Assembly: GCA_947624785.1 (NCBI GenBank)
Contig: CANQLV010000010.1
Coordinates: 1-64,000, forward strand
Source: Akkermansia muciniphila
Lineage (GTDB): Bacteria > Verrucomicrobiota > Verrucomicrobiia > Verrucomicrobiales > Akkermansiaceae
Direction: 5' to 3'
Length of the DNA stretch: 64,000 bases
The translations under genes were made by a program, and so were the position numbers. The notes under the pieces were generated by a model. It worked only from the letters and a program-made list of their open reading frames with translations. It searched no databases and had not been told where the DNA came from. Below are positions 18,567-28,123 of this stretch, one piece after another (position 1 is the first letter of the stretch; each line of letters opens with the position of its first letter).

Positions 18567-20990
18567 ATGATTCGTCCCGTTTTTTTGTGTGTTTCCTTTC
18601 CCCTGATAGCATGTTCGGCTGCTTTGGCCCAGGATAAAACTTCTCTTAACAGAGGCGGTTATGGTTCTGTAATGACGCCGGAGCAGGTGGTTCGGGAGCT
18701 GGGGCCGGAAACGGGGCTTCTGCCCGGTGACCAGGCGTATGAAGGCCGTCCCGTGAAAAGCGTTTCCGTGCGTTACAGAAGCACCGGCAAGACCGTGTCA
18801 GAGGACCGCCTGAAAAACCTGCTGGCTACGCAGCCGGGCACCAAATATTCTCCGGAAGTGGTGAACAAGGATTTGGAACGGCTGCTGGAAAGCGGCCTGG
18901 TGGGCGGCAATACGACGGTGGCCGTGGAACCTTCCGGCGACGGCGTTACCGTGGTGTTTGAAATGGCGGCCCAGAATCTGCTGGGCGGCGTGGGCTTCCG
19001 CGGAAACACCGCCTTCGACAACCGGGACCTTTCCGAGGAATGCGGCTTGAAAGGAGGGGAAGCCCTCAGCGACAAGGCCCTCAGCAGCGCCATCTCCAAG
19101 CTGCGCACCTATTATCAGGAAGCTCGGTATCCGGATGTGCGCGTTTCCTATTTTTACCAGAAGACGGAACGCCCCGGCTTTGTGGACGTGGTCTTTGACA
19201 TTAATGAAGGCAAGAAGGCCAATATCATCAACATCGATTTTGTAGGCAACGACCACATCAGCGCCAAGGACCTCCGCCAGGTGATGAAGACCAAGGAGAA
19301 GGGCTGGCTGACCTGGATTACCAAGTCCGGACGCATTGACCGCGAGCAATTGGAGGACGACCTGGCGGAACTGGTGACCTACTACCGCAACAAGGGTTAT
19401 CTGCGCGTCAAGCTGGACAAGGTGGAATACTTTGACGCCGGCAAGGGCAACGAGCAGAAGCTGACGATGAGGATCACGCTTACCGAAGGGCGGCGCTACA
19501 AGGTTAACCAGGTCGCCTTCGGCCCCACCAAGGTGTTCACGGCCCAGGAGCTGATTCCCGGCCTGAGCATGTACAACGGGGATACCTATTCTGCCCAGAA
19601 GGTGGCCGACGACGTGACGATGATCCGCCGTTATTACGGTTCCCGCGGGTATGCGGACGCCGCCGTGCGCCCGGACATCCAGGAAGTGGGCATTGATCCC
19701 AGGACCGGCTACGGGCAGATCAACATCGTTTACCATGTGACGGAAGGCAACCCCTACCGCGTAGGCAACATCCGCCTGACCGGGAACAACCGCACCAAGG
19801 ATTACGTCATCCGCCAGGAACTTCCCCTCCAGTCCAACGACCCCATGAATTCCGTGGACCTGGATACCGCCCAGAAGCGCCTCCAGAATCTGAACTATTT
19901 TGACATGGTGGACGTGGCGCAGGTGGGTTCCACGCGGCCCGGCTACCGGGACATCAACATTGAAGTGGCGGAAAAACGCACCGGTTCCCTGAACATCGGC
20001 GTGGCGTTCTCCTCCATTGAAAGCGTGTACCTGTTCGCGGGTATCACCCAGTCCAACTTCGACATGTATGACTGGTCCTCCTTCGTGGGCGGCGGTCAGC
20101 GCTTCGCCATCAATACCCGCGTGGGTTTTGAAACGCAGGATGCCAGCATCTCCTGGGTGGACCCGTGGTTCCTGCACCGCAAGCTGGCCTTCGGTACGGA
20201 AATCTTCTACAGCAATTCCACGTACTTCTCCGATTATTACGACCAGCAGAACTACGGCTTTGCCGTTTCCCTGCGCAAGCCGATCGGGGAACTGGATTAC
20301 GTGAAGCTGGAGTACCGCCTGGAACAGTACCGGATTGACGCCAAGGGTAACGCCCCCATCTTCTTCTGGCTGCAGGACGGCGATTACCTGCGCAGCCACG
20401 TGGAACTTTCCTACACCATTGATACCCGCGACGCGCAGATCTTCCCCCGCAAGGGCGGCAAGTTTGAAGTGCTGGCCGGTTATTCCGGCCTGGGCGGCGA
20501 CGTGAAGACTTACAACTTCGGCATCAACGGCTCTTATTACTGGAACCTGCGCGGAGATACCATTTTCAGCATCAATGCCGGTGCGGCCACCGTAGATTCC
20601 TACGGCGACCATGACGTACCCATTTTTGAACGCCTCTACCTCGGCGGCCCGTACAACATGCGCGGCTTCCGCTTCCGGGACGTGGCTCCGTACAATCCCG
20701 CCCTGAGCGGTGATGAAACGATGGGCGGCCGTTCCTCCTTCTTCTGCCAGTTTGAATATTCCATTCCGGTTATTGAAGAAGTGCGCGTCGCCGTGTTCTA
20801 CGACATCGGCTTCGTCAACGGGGACGCCTTTGACTTCAGCGCGTCCAAGATCGTTTCCGACTATGGGATCGGCCTGCGCCTGAACCTGCCCATCGGTCCG
20901 CTGGCGGTGGACTATGCCATTCCGATTCAGAAGAACAACGCCATCGACCGCGGAGGACAATTCCAGTTCTATCTCAACTATTCCTATTAA
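18567..20990 (+). CDS. bamA: outer membrane protein assembly factor BamA
   Basis: Omp85-family insertase of the outer membrane, 807 residues from the ATG at 18567. This start gives a clean signal peptide (MIRPVFLCVSFPLIACSAALAQ) and lies behind a plausible promoter; longer in-frame extensions exist but encode no signal. Five POTRA-like repeats occupy roughly residues 50-430, with motifs such as GNDHISAKDLRQVMKTKEKG and VGNIRLTGNNRTKDYVIRQE. A C-terminal 16-strand barrel follows, with the signature LYLGGPYNMRGFRFRDVAP. It ends in the aromatic-rich FQFYLNYSY. It is divergent from tig and is followed 33 bp later by a membrane-anchored protein. Confidence 0.95.
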   Translation: MIRPVFLCVSFPLIACSAALAQDKTSLNRGGYGSVMTPEQVVRELGPETGLLPGDQAYEGRPVKSVSVRYRSTGKTVSEDRLKNLLATQPGTKYSPEVVNKDLERLLESGLVGGNTTVAVEPSGDGVTVVFEMAAQNLLGGVGFRGNTAFDNRDLSEECGLKGGEALSDKALSSAISKLRTYYQEARYPDVRVSYFYQKTERPGFVDVVFDINEGKKANIINIDFVGNDHISAKDLRQVMKTKEKGWLTWITKSGRIDREQLEDDLAELVTYYRNKGYLRVKLDKVEYFDAGKGNEQKLTMRITLTEGRRYKVNQVAFGPTKVFTAQELIPGLSMYNGDTYSAQKVADDVTMIRRYYGSRGYADAAVRPDIQEVGIDPRTGYGQINIVYHVTEGNPYRVGNIRLTGNNRTKDYVIRQELPLQSNDPMNSVDLDTAQKRLQNLNYFDMVDVAQVGSTRPGYRDINIEVAEKRTGSLNIGVAFSSIESVYLFAGITQSNFDMYDWSSFVGGGQRFAINTRVGFETQDASISWVDPWFLHRKLAFGTEIFYSNSTYFSDYYDQQNYGFAVSLRKPIGELDYVKLEYRLEQYRIDAKGNAPIFFWLQDGDYLRSHVELSYTIDTRDAQIFPRKGGKFEVLAGYSGLGGDVKTYNFGINGSYYWNLRGDTIFSINAGAATVDSYGDHDVPIFERLYLGGPYNMRGFRFRDVAPYNPALSGDETMGGRSSFFCQFEYSIPVIEEVRVAVFYDIGFVNGDAFDFSASKIVSDYGIGLRLNLPIGPLAVDYAIPIQKNNAIDRGGQFQFYLNYSY

Positions 20991-21023
20991 TTTTATTTAA
21001 TAACCCCTCTACCATTTGACGAC

Positions 21024-21776
21024 ATGAGCAATTTCCGCATCCTTATTCTGGTGTTCCTGGTGGTGGTGCTGGCCGTTCTGGGAATGATCTATGTGAACAT
21101 TTCCTCAAGGATGGATGTGATTCAACAGCAGCAGATAGCCTCCGTGCCTGCTCCGGCAGCCGTCAATCCCTCTCCTTACCTCCCCATGCCCACGCAGGCG
21201 CCCGGCACCGCCGTTCAGCCGGTGGTGGTGGCGGACCCGGTGGTGAGCGAGGAGCTGGCCCATGCCACGGCCGAGCTGGAACGGATGAAGAAGGAAAATG
21301 AAGATTTGAAGAAGCGCCACGCCATGGCGGAAGAGGAACGCGCCCTGCTGGAACGCCGGAGCATTGAAAAGGGAGACCCCCGCCTGCAATGGCTCAATGA
21401 GATCAAGGATGCCGAACAGGTGGGACGCGTGACGGAATACTACCGTGACGCCAACCTGGTCCTGTTCCAGTCCATCGGCCAGCCTGACCTGAAAGTGGGG
21501 CAGGAACTGGGCATCCGCAGGCGCGGAAGCATCTTTGTTTCCCTGATTATCGACGGAGTTGACCCGGACGGGAAGATGTTCCAGTCCTACGTGAAGCGCA
21601 ACACGCTTTTTGACAACAATGACAAGGAGCCCATCAAGCCGGGGGATGAAGTGATTGTCCCGCCCGCAAGCTGGCAGGAAAACGTGATGGGAGAAGGAGA
21701 GCCCGGCGCGGGCCCGTCCGCAGCTCCCGCTCCCGCGGCGGCTCCCCAGCCGGTGATGATTCCCATGGAGCCGTAA
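21024..21776 (+). CDS. membrane-anchored coiled-coil protein of unknown function
   Basis: 250 residues and no family recognised. An N-terminal transmembrane helix (residues 5-27, ILILVFLVVVLAVLGMIYVN) is followed by a Pro/Ala/Val-rich linker. A coiled-coil segment (about 75-115, ELERMKKENEDLKKRHAMAE) leads to a compact beta-rich domain (about 125-215). The C-terminus is Ala/Pro-rich. The topology suggests an envelope protein anchored in the inner membrane. It lies 33 bp after bamA and 37 bp before metF on the same strand. A link to bamA is possible but only positional. Confidence 0.75.
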   Translation: MSNFRILILVFLVVVLAVLGMIYVNISSRMDVIQQQQIASVPAPAAVNPSPYLPMPTQAPGTAVQPVVVADPVVSEELAHATAELERMKKENEDLKKRHAMAEEERALLERRSIEKGDPRLQWLNEIKDAEQVGRVTEYYRDANLVLFQSIGQPDLKVGQELGIRRRGSIFVSLIIDGVDPDGKMFQSYVKRNTLFDNNDKEPIKPGDEVIVPPASWQENVMGEGEPGAGPSAAPAPAAAPQPVMIPMEP

Positions 21777-21813
21777 TGCGGGTCCGGATAGAGCCAAGCC
21801 AAATAAAGAAGAA

Positions 21814-22749
21814 GTGCACCTGAGAGAAAGATTGCAGTCGGGCGCTGGCCCCAGTCTGTCCTTTGAATTTTTCCCGCCCAAAAACGAGCAGGCCGCGGCG
21901 GCCCTGTACCAGACCATCCGTGAACTGGAACCGTACCATCCCAGTTTTGTCAGCGTGACGTACGGCGCGGGCGGCTCCACCCGTGAGCTTACCCGGGAGG
22001 TGGTGCTGCGCATCCAGCATGAATCCCGCATTCCCACGGTGCCCCACCTTACCTGCGTAGGCCACAGCCGGGAGGAAGTATGGAGCATTCTGGACCAGTA
22101 CGCCCAGGCAGGGGTGCGGGCCGTGCTGGCCCTGAGGGGGGATCCCCCGCGCGGCACGGAAAATTACAACCGTGATGCGGACGCCTTCCGGCATGCGGCG
22201 GAACTGGTGGCCTTCATCCGGGAATATAACGAATCCGGACGCCATCCGGACCCGGACGGGTTCGCCATAGGCGTGGCCGGTTTCCCTGAAGGCCATCCGT
22301 CCACGCCCAACCGCCTGCGCGAGATGGATTTCCTGAAAGCGAAGGTGGAGGCCGGAGCGGATTACATCTGCACCCAGCTGTTTTTTGACAATCATTCTTT
22401 TCTGGATTACCGGGAACGCTGCCTGCTGGCCGGCATCAAGGTGCCCATTCTGGCCGGCATCATGCCCGTGACCAGCCTGTCCGGCATGAACCGCATGGCG
22501 GAGCTTTCCGGGGGCACGTGTTTTCCGGCCCGGCTGCTCAAGGCGCTGAAACGCGCCGGCTCCAATCCGGACGCCGTTCAGGAGGTAGGCATCCAGTACG
22601 CCTCCAGCCAATGTGCGGAGCTGCTGGATTCCGGCGTGGACGGCATTCATTTTTATACGCTCAACCAGAGCCGCGCCACGCGGCAGATCTACAGGAACCT
22701 GGGCCTGAAGGATTCCCTCCAGCTTCTGGAACATGGCGAAGATAAGTAA
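21814..22749 (+). CDS. metF: 5,10-methylenetetrahydrofolate reductase
   Basis: FAD enzyme that makes 5-methyl-THF for methionine synthesis, 311 residues, standard length for bacterial MetF. Family segments include LSFEFFPPKNEQAAAAL at the N-terminus with the catalytic-type Glu in FEFFPP. FVSVTYGAGGSTR, VLALRGDPPRG and TQLFFDNHSFLDYRERC also match. The start is a GTG at 21814 with an A/G-rich stretch just upstream. It supplies methyl groups to the cycle that uses metK and ahcY, located 26 kb away. Confidence 0.95.
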   Translation: MHLRERLQSGAGPSLSFEFFPPKNEQAAAALYQTIRELEPYHPSFVSVTYGAGGSTRELTREVVLRIQHESRIPTVPHLTCVGHSREEVWSILDQYAQAGVRAVLALRGDPPRGTENYNRDADAFRHAAELVAFIREYNESGRHPDPDGFAIGVAGFPEGHPSTPNRLREMDFLKAKVEAGADYICTQLFFDNHSFLDYRERCLLAGIKVPILAGIMPVTSLSGMNRMAELSGGTCFPARLLKALKRAGSNPDAVQEVGIQYASSQCAELLDSGVDGIHFYTLNQSRATRQIYRNLGLKDSLQLLEHGEDK

Positions 22750-22801
22750 AAAGCTGATTGATTTGACCGGGACAACACGATAGAAACCTCTTCAACATAT
22801 T

Positions 22802-23539
22802 ATGGATATCAAGGATATTAAACGGGCCATGGACAACATGCCGATGGGCGACGGAAGCGCGTTTGCGGAAATCTCCGTCGGTCCGGCCAAGCATGAACAG
22901 TTTTTGGATGAACACTACGGCAAGGTCGCGCTGGTCGTGCTGCTGTGCGTTCTCGGAGCCGCCGGATGGATTATTTACAACGGCATGCAGGATTCCATGG
23001 AAAGAAAGGCAGGCGCCGCCCTGGTGGCCGCCATGCCGGAATCCCCCGCCACCGGGGAAATCTCCCTGAATGAACAGGGGCTTCAGCAGGTGGTGGCGGA
23101 TTTTGACGATTCCCGCGCTGCCGTCACCGCCACCTATCTTCAGGCGGTCGCCCTGTGGAACGCCGGCAAGGAGGATGAAGGCGTAGCCAGGATGAAAGCT
23201 TTTATTGATTCCGCTCCCACGGAGGAATGGAAGGCCCAGGCTTCCGTTACCCTGGCATGCCGCCTGATGAACCGCGGGAAGGCGGATGAGGCGGAAGGCC
23301 TGTTCCGTTCCGTGGTGGATGCGGGAGATCCCACTTTTTCCGGTTTTGCCACCATGTGCCTGGGGGACATTGCCCGGGCGAAGAAGGACAATGCCGCCGC
23401 AGGGGCCTTTTACCGTGAACTGGCGGAAAAGTTCCCGTCCAGCGCGTTTGCCCTCCAGCGCGGAGGCTACCTGCTGCGCAAGAGCTTGTTTGATATTCAG
23501 AGCCCCGTCCGCATCGAGCCCGCTGCGGAGCAGAAATAA
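22802..23539 (+). CDS. tetratricopeptide-like membrane protein
   Basis: 245 residues. A short cytoplasmic N-terminus with a single transmembrane helix at about residues 42-60 (VALVVLLCVLGAAGWIIYNG) is followed by helical repeats of TPR type. Examples are VTATYLQAVALWNAGKEDEG and TLACRLMNRGKADEAEGLFR. The layout resembles YfgM-type periplasmic TPR proteins that work with BamB and the Sec machinery, but the identity is not certain. It is 52 bp after metF. Confidence 0.7.
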   Translation: MDIKDIKRAMDNMPMGDGSAFAEISVGPAKHEQFLDEHYGKVALVVLLCVLGAAGWIIYNGMQDSMERKAGAALVAAMPESPATGEISLNEQGLQQVVADFDDSRAAVTATYLQAVALWNAGKEDEGVARMKAFIDSAPTEEWKAQASVTLACRLMNRGKADEAEGLFRSVVDAGDPTFSGFATMCLGDIARAKKDNAAAGAFYRELAEKFPSSAFALQRGGYLLRKSLFDIQSPVRIEPAAEQK

Positions 23540-23794
23540 TCCGGGCGGATTTTTCCGGAGCTTTCCGGAGGATGAACGCTTTCCACATCCGCATGTCTGT
23601 TCTTTTGCAGCGCATGCGGATTTTCGTGTTCAGGCGCGCCGGAGCAGGGCGTTCCGAGGGGATGCCGTGCGCAACGGGCGTCATGATTCCGGGAATTCCT
23701 CTCCGGGCTGTGTCATGCTTAAACAAATCATGCGGGCGCACCACGCTTACTGGATGTAAGCCGGGCTGCCGGCTATTACCAATATTTTTACACC

Positions 23795-24067
23795 ATGAAC
23801 AAGCATATCAAATCCTTCTGGCTCCTCCCCCTGGCCGGGCTGTCTCTTTCCCTGATGCCGTCCTGCACGACGGACAGTTACGGAAACAGCACCGTGACGC
23901 CTGGCGGAGCCGCCGCCATCGGCGTGGGTGCGCTGGCCGCCGGGGCCGCCATCGGCGCGGCTGTCCAGCACGACCGTGACAAGGACAGGTATCGCAATGA
24001 CTGGCATCACCACAATCCTCCGCCTCCGCCGCCCCGTCCGCCCCACCGCCCCCATTGGCGGCGGTAA
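23795..24067 (+). CDS. small glycine-zipper lipoprotein
   Basis: 90 residues. The N-terminal signal MNKHIKSFWLLPLAGLSLSL ends in a lipobox-like LMPSC. An Ala/Gly-rich segment (GGAAAIGVGALAAGAAIGAA, residues about 37-56) follows, of the glycine-zipper type found in small outer membrane lipoproteins. The tail is rich in His and Pro (HHHNPPPPPPRPPHRP). The function is unknown; attachment to the outer membrane is likely. Confidence 0.7.
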   Translation: MNKHIKSFWLLPLAGLSLSLMPSCTTDSYGNSTVTPGGAAAIGVGALAAGAAIGAAVQHDRDKDRYRNDWHHHNPPPPPPRPPHRPHWRR

Positions 24068-24156
24068 GGTAAAGCCCATGGCCGCAAATCCTGCGGCGCT
24101 CCAGCTTTGCAGGAAGCGCGCGGCGCGACGTGGTATTTCCTCAGTCCGGTGGGTTT

Positions 24157-24783
24157 TCAGGATTGACGGATGCCGCGGAGCGCCCAGGTCATGCGCTGCC
24201 TGGCGCTTTCAGGGTCATTGAGGATGGAACCCAGCAAATCCAGCACGGGCCGCACGGCTTTCGGGTCGTGTACCTGGAGCTGTCCGGAAAGAATAAAGGG
24301 AGCCCCTCCGCAGCAGACGAGGTAAATGAGGATGTTCATGGGGTCTCCCTGGAGCACGGAACCTTCCTCCTGGGCTTCCCGTATGGTTTCCAGCAGGACG
24401 AGGGGGTGGCGCGTATGGATTCCTGAAATGAAGCGGATGGCCGCCCGTTCTCCCGCCAGGGCGTCCAGCACAAGCTGGGCAATGAACTGGCCGTGGCGCA
24501 GAAGGAACTCCATGACGTCGCCCAGGATGGCTTCCAGTTTTTCAAAAGCCGGAAGGTGAATGTTGGCGTGGGTTCTGACGCCGGTGAACAACGGTTCGTA
24601 CCAGCGTTCCAGCAGTTCGTTCAGAAAAGCTTCCCGGTTGCCGAAGTGATAGACAAAGCTCCCCGTATTGGTGCCGGCGCGCAGGGACAGGCCGCGGATG
24701 GTGAGAGCGCGGAGCCCGGATTCCCCGACGATCATGGCTCCCGTGTTGAGCAGGTGCTCTCTGGTGGATTTCCGTTTGGGCAT
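24157..24783 (-). CDS. TetR/AcrR-family transcriptional regulator
   Basis: 208 residues from the ATG at 24781-24783 (MPKRKSTREHLL). The N-terminal helix-turn-helix matches the TetR pattern: GLRALTIRGLSLRAGTNTGS followed by FVYHFGNREAFLNELLERWY. The C-terminal two thirds is the helical ligand-binding and dimerisation domain. It lies on the same strand downstream of the metal efflux operon, separated from it by a terminator. It may control that operon or another efflux gene; the sequence does not decide. Confidence 0.88.
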   Translation of the reverse strand: MPKRKSTREHLLNTGAMIVGESGLRALTIRGLSLRAGTNTGSFVYHFGNREAFLNELLERWYEPLFTGVRTHANIHLPAFEKLEAILGDVMEFLLRHGQFIAQLVLDALAGERAAIRFISGIHTRHPLVLLETIREAQEEGSVLQGDPMNILIYLVCCGGAPFILSGQLQVHDPKAVRPVLDLLGSILNDPESARQRMTWALRGIRQS

Positions 24784-24857
24784 GACGGTGAAGCTTAAGC
24801 ACCCATGTGTGCTCCTTATCGGCCCGGAAGGCAAGGACTTGTTACGTCTGTTATTGT

Positions 24858-24898
24858 AAAAGGCGGAACCGGGGCCTCGTCCTTTCCCCGGTTCCGCC
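24858..24898 (-). terminator. terminator of the RND efflux operon
   Basis: A perfect 13-bp stem (24862-24874 with 24886-24898) followed on the minus strand by TTTTA, 19 bases past the stop codon of the RND pump gene. Confidence 0.85.
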
Positions 24899-24916
24899 GC
24901 TGGAATCCCGAATGGA

Positions 24917-27900
24917 TCAGGAGGTTGCTTCCAATTCTTTCCGGCGGGAGGAAATCCAGCGGGAGAAGAGTTTGGCCGTGGCCGGAATGATGAGCAGGTT
25001 CAGGATGGTGGCTGAAACCAGGCCGCCGAACTGGACAATGGCCAGAGGCCCGAGCAGTTCGCCACCGGGCTTGTCAATGGCCCAGATCAGGGGGAGCAGC
25101 CCGAGCACCGTTGTAAGGGAGGTCATGATGATGGGAACCACGCGTTCCAGCGAACCTTCCCGGATGGCTTCCGCCGGGTTCATGCCCTTGTGTTCCAGCG
25201 CCCGGTACCTGTTGAGCAGGATCAGGCCGCTGCGGATGGCAAAGCCGATGACCGTCACGAAGCCCACGATGGAAGCCACGGAGAGGATGGGCGGAATGTA
25301 CGCGGCGCCGAACAGGGAGGACAGCGTGCCGGGAGAAGCCAGGAACACGGCTACGATGCCGCCCACCAGGCACAGCGGAATGTTCACCAGCGTCAGCATG
25401 GCGCGGCGGACGCTCCCCAGCGCGGAGGAAAGCAGCAGCACAATGAGCACCATGACGATGGCCCCCAGCACGTAAAGCCGCTCGGAGGCAGATTCCCGCG
25501 CCTTGATGGTGCCGTCATAATCCACCGTGCAGCCCATGGCGTTCATCACCGGGTCCAATTGCTCCCGGCAGGCTTTCGCCAGGTCCCCCAGGTTGGAATT
25601 GGGGGAGGGGTTGCAGGAGATCATGGCCTTCCGCATGGTGTTGTCCCTCAGGATGAGGTTGGAGACCTCCTCCCGGTACACCTGCGCCACGTCGGCCAGG
25701 CGCACGGTCTTTTTATTGGGGGAAATGAGTTCCAGGTTCTTGATGTCTTCAATGGACGTCTTCAGCCTGGGATCAATGCGCAGGACAATGTTCCAGTGGT
25801 CCTGGTTCTTGATCACTTCCCCCAGCTTCTGGCCGTTCATGGCCGTGGAAACCTGTTCCGCGGCGTTCGCCATGGTCAGGCCGTGGGAGGCCAGGGCTTC
25901 CTGGTTATACTGCACGCGGATGGTATCCACCATGATTTCCCGGTTGGCGCGCGCGTCCGCCACTTCCGGCATCTTTGCCAGAATCTCCTTGGCCTTCTGG
26001 GCCGCCAGGCGGAGCTGGGGCAGCTCCGTGCCGTAAATATTGATGGCGATTTCCGAGTTGGAGCCGGAGAGGGCGGAGCTAATGCGGTGCGCCAGCGGAT
26101 AACCGATCATGGAGCTGGTGCCGGGAATATCGTCAATGCACTTCTTGATGGCGGCGCGCAGTTCCTTCTGGTCCTTCTCCAGGTCTACGCGCACGAGCAG
26201 TTCGGAGGCGCTGACGGGTTCCGCGTGTTCGTCGTTTTCCGCGCGTCCCGTGCGCTGGGTGACGCTGAGAACGCCCGGAATGCGTTCAATGTCCTTCATC
26301 ACCGTCCGGGAGATGCGCTCCGTTTCATCCAGGGAAGTGCCCGGCACCGTGCTGACGAAGACCGTGTAGCAGTCCTCGTTGAACGGCGGCAGGAAGCTGG
26401 TTCCGAAGGTGGACCCCAGCCACAGCGCCAGCAGCGTGATGGCCGCCATGATGGCGCAGACCGTCTTGGAGAAGCGCAGGCAGAACTCAAGGATGGGCGC
26501 ATAAATGCGCTTGATAAGGCGGGAGCTGAAGGAATCCCCGCTTTCCAGCGTGGCGGCGTTTTTGCTCTTCTTGAACCACATGTAGCAGAGCACCGGGGTA
26601 ATGGTGACGGCTACGATGAGGGAGGAGAGCAGGGCCAGCATGTAGGAGATGCCCAGGGGGCGGAAGAACTGGCCTTCCAGCCCGGACAGGAAGAGCACCG
26701 GCGTGAACACCAGCAGGATGATGACGGAGGAGAAGGAGATGGAACCCACGATTTCCCCCTTGGCCTCCATCAGCACCTCATACTTGCTCTTGCGCCTGTC
26801 CTCCGGCAGGGCGGCGTTCCGGTTCAGGTGCCGCCAGGCTATTTCCACGAAAATGATGGCGTTGTCCACCACGTCCCCCACGGCTACGGCCAGGCCGCCC
26901 AGGGTCATGATGTTGATGGCCAGCCCGAAGACGGGGAACATCATCATCCCGAACAGGACGGACAGGGGCATGGAAATCAGCGTGATGATGGCCGTGCGCA
27001 GGTTCAGCAGCGTCAGGAAGATGACGATCATGACCACTGCTCCCGCAATGAGCAGGGTCTCCGTGCCGTTGTCCAGGGACATTTCAATGAAATCCGCCTG
27101 GCGGTAGGCGGTAGTGTGCAGTTTCATGCCCTTGGGAAGCTGACTCTGGCTGAACTCCTTGACGGCTGCGTCCACAGCCTGCGTCAGGGCCAGCGTATTG
27201 GCTCCCGGCACCTTTTGCACGGAAAGCACCACGGCGTCTTCCCCCATGAACCCGGCGTCGCCCCGTCGCGGCGCGCCGTCTATCTTGACCTCCGCTACGT
27301 CCTGAAGCCGGAGAATGCCGGAGGCGTGGTCCGGAACCAGGGCGCGGTTCAGCTGTTCAATATTGGCGGTGCGGGTATCCTGCTGAATGGGGAGCTCCTG
27401 CCCGGCCACGTCCTCCAGGTACCCGGCGGGCACGGAAGACTGGGATTCCTCAATGGCCGTTTTCAAGCTGGAAAGGTCCACCCCTGCCAGCTTGAGCTTG
27501 TTGGGGTCGTAAACCACCTGGTATTCCGGCAGGCGGCCGCCCAGCACCGTGACCTGTCCCACGCCGGGGATGGCCAGCAGGCGCGTGCGCAGCTTGTATT
27601 CCGCCAATTGCCGCATGTCCAGCGTGGAGGTGTTCTTGTCCCCCGTCAGGGCGATCAGCATGATTTCCCCCGTTACGGAGACGATGGGCGCCAGCTCCGG
27701 GGACGTGCCTTCCGGCAAGGACTCCCGGACCGCGCCCAGGCGTTCCGTCACGATCTGGCGCGCCTGGTAAATATCCTTGTCCCAGTCAAAGTCCACCCAT
27801 ACGAAGGAGAGGCCGCTGCCGGAGGAGGAGCGCACGCCCTTGACCCCGGCGGTGCCGTTCATGGCGGACTCAATGGGAATGGTGATATACTGCTCCACTT

Positions 27901-28075
27901 CCTCCGCGGTAAGGCCGGGGGCTTCCGTCTGGATGGTGACGCGCGGAACCTTCAGTTCCGGAAACACGTCCACGGGAATATTTTTCACCACGAAAATGCT
28001 GATAACCGCCAGCGCAATTGTCAGCAGAATCACGGTGATTCTGTTATTCAGGCAGAATGAAATTAGAAAGTTCAT
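24917..28075 (-). CDS. heavy-metal RND efflux pump (CusA/CzcA family)
   Basis: Inner membrane proton-driven pump of a tripartite efflux system, 1052 residues, typical for the family. It begins MNFLISFCLNNRITVILLTI with the first transmembrane helix, then the periplasmic start VPRVTIQTEAPGLTAEEVEQ. The transmembrane helix 4 region carries acidic residues for proton relay (GGLAVAVGDVVDNAIIFVEI). The C-terminal half repeats the porter layout. The His/Cys-rich adaptor beside it supports a metal substrate rather than drugs. The exact ion (Cu, Ag, Zn, Co or Cd) cannot be read from the sequence. It is 48 bp behind the adaptor gene. Confidence 0.92.
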   Translation of the reverse strand: MNFLISFCLNNRITVILLTIALAVISIFVVKNIPVDVFPELKVPRVTIQTEAPGLTAEEVEQYITIPIESAMNGTAGVKGVRSSSGSGLSFVWVDFDWDKDIYQARQIVTERLGAVRESLPEGTSPELAPIVSVTGEIMLIALTGDKNTSTLDMRQLAEYKLRTRLLAIPGVGQVTVLGGRLPEYQVVYDPNKLKLAGVDLSSLKTAIEESQSSVPAGYLEDVAGQELPIQQDTRTANIEQLNRALVPDHASGILRLQDVAEVKIDGAPRRGDAGFMGEDAVVLSVQKVPGANTLALTQAVDAAVKEFSQSQLPKGMKLHTTAYRQADFIEMSLDNGTETLLIAGAVVMIVIFLTLLNLRTAIITLISMPLSVLFGMMMFPVFGLAINIMTLGGLAVAVGDVVDNAIIFVEIAWRHLNRNAALPEDRRKSKYEVLMEAKGEIVGSISFSSVIILLVFTPVLFLSGLEGQFFRPLGISYMLALLSSLIVAVTITPVLCYMWFKKSKNAATLESGDSFSSRLIKRIYAPILEFCLRFSKTVCAIMAAITLLALWLGSTFGTSFLPPFNEDCYTVFVSTVPGTSLDETERISRTVMKDIERIPGVLSVTQRTGRAENDEHAEPVSASELLVRVDLEKDQKELRAAIKKCIDDIPGTSSMIGYPLAHRISSALSGSNSEIAINIYGTELPQLRLAAQKAKEILAKMPEVADARANREIMVDTIRVQYNQEALASHGLTMANAAEQVSTAMNGQKLGEVIKNQDHWNIVLRIDPRLKTSIEDIKNLELISPNKKTVRLADVAQVYREEVSNLILRDNTMRKAMISCNPSPNSNLGDLAKACREQLDPVMNAMGCTVDYDGTIKARESASERLYVLGAIVMVLIVLLLSSALGSVRRAMLTLVNIPLCLVGGIVAVFLASPGTLSSLFGAAYIPPILSVASIVGFVTVIGFAIRSGLILLNRYRALEHKGMNPAEAIREGSLERVVPIIMTSLTTVLGLLPLIWAIDKPGGELLGPLAIVQFGGLVSATILNLLIIPATAKLFSRWISSRRKELEATS

Positions 28076-28123
28076 CGAATTCCTGTTTCTATTAACCGTT
28101 CTCTAATCACGTTGAGCTGAAAA

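Noticed and set aside
18798..20960. 720-codon minus-strand frame opposite bamA
   Set aside because: It has no signal, domain or sensible composition, and bamA on the other strand is unmistakable.
24157..24783. TetR-family gene as the proven regulator of the metal efflux operon
   Set aside because: It lies downstream, behind a strong terminator, and no operator could be identified. The link is kept only as a possibility in the gene entry.
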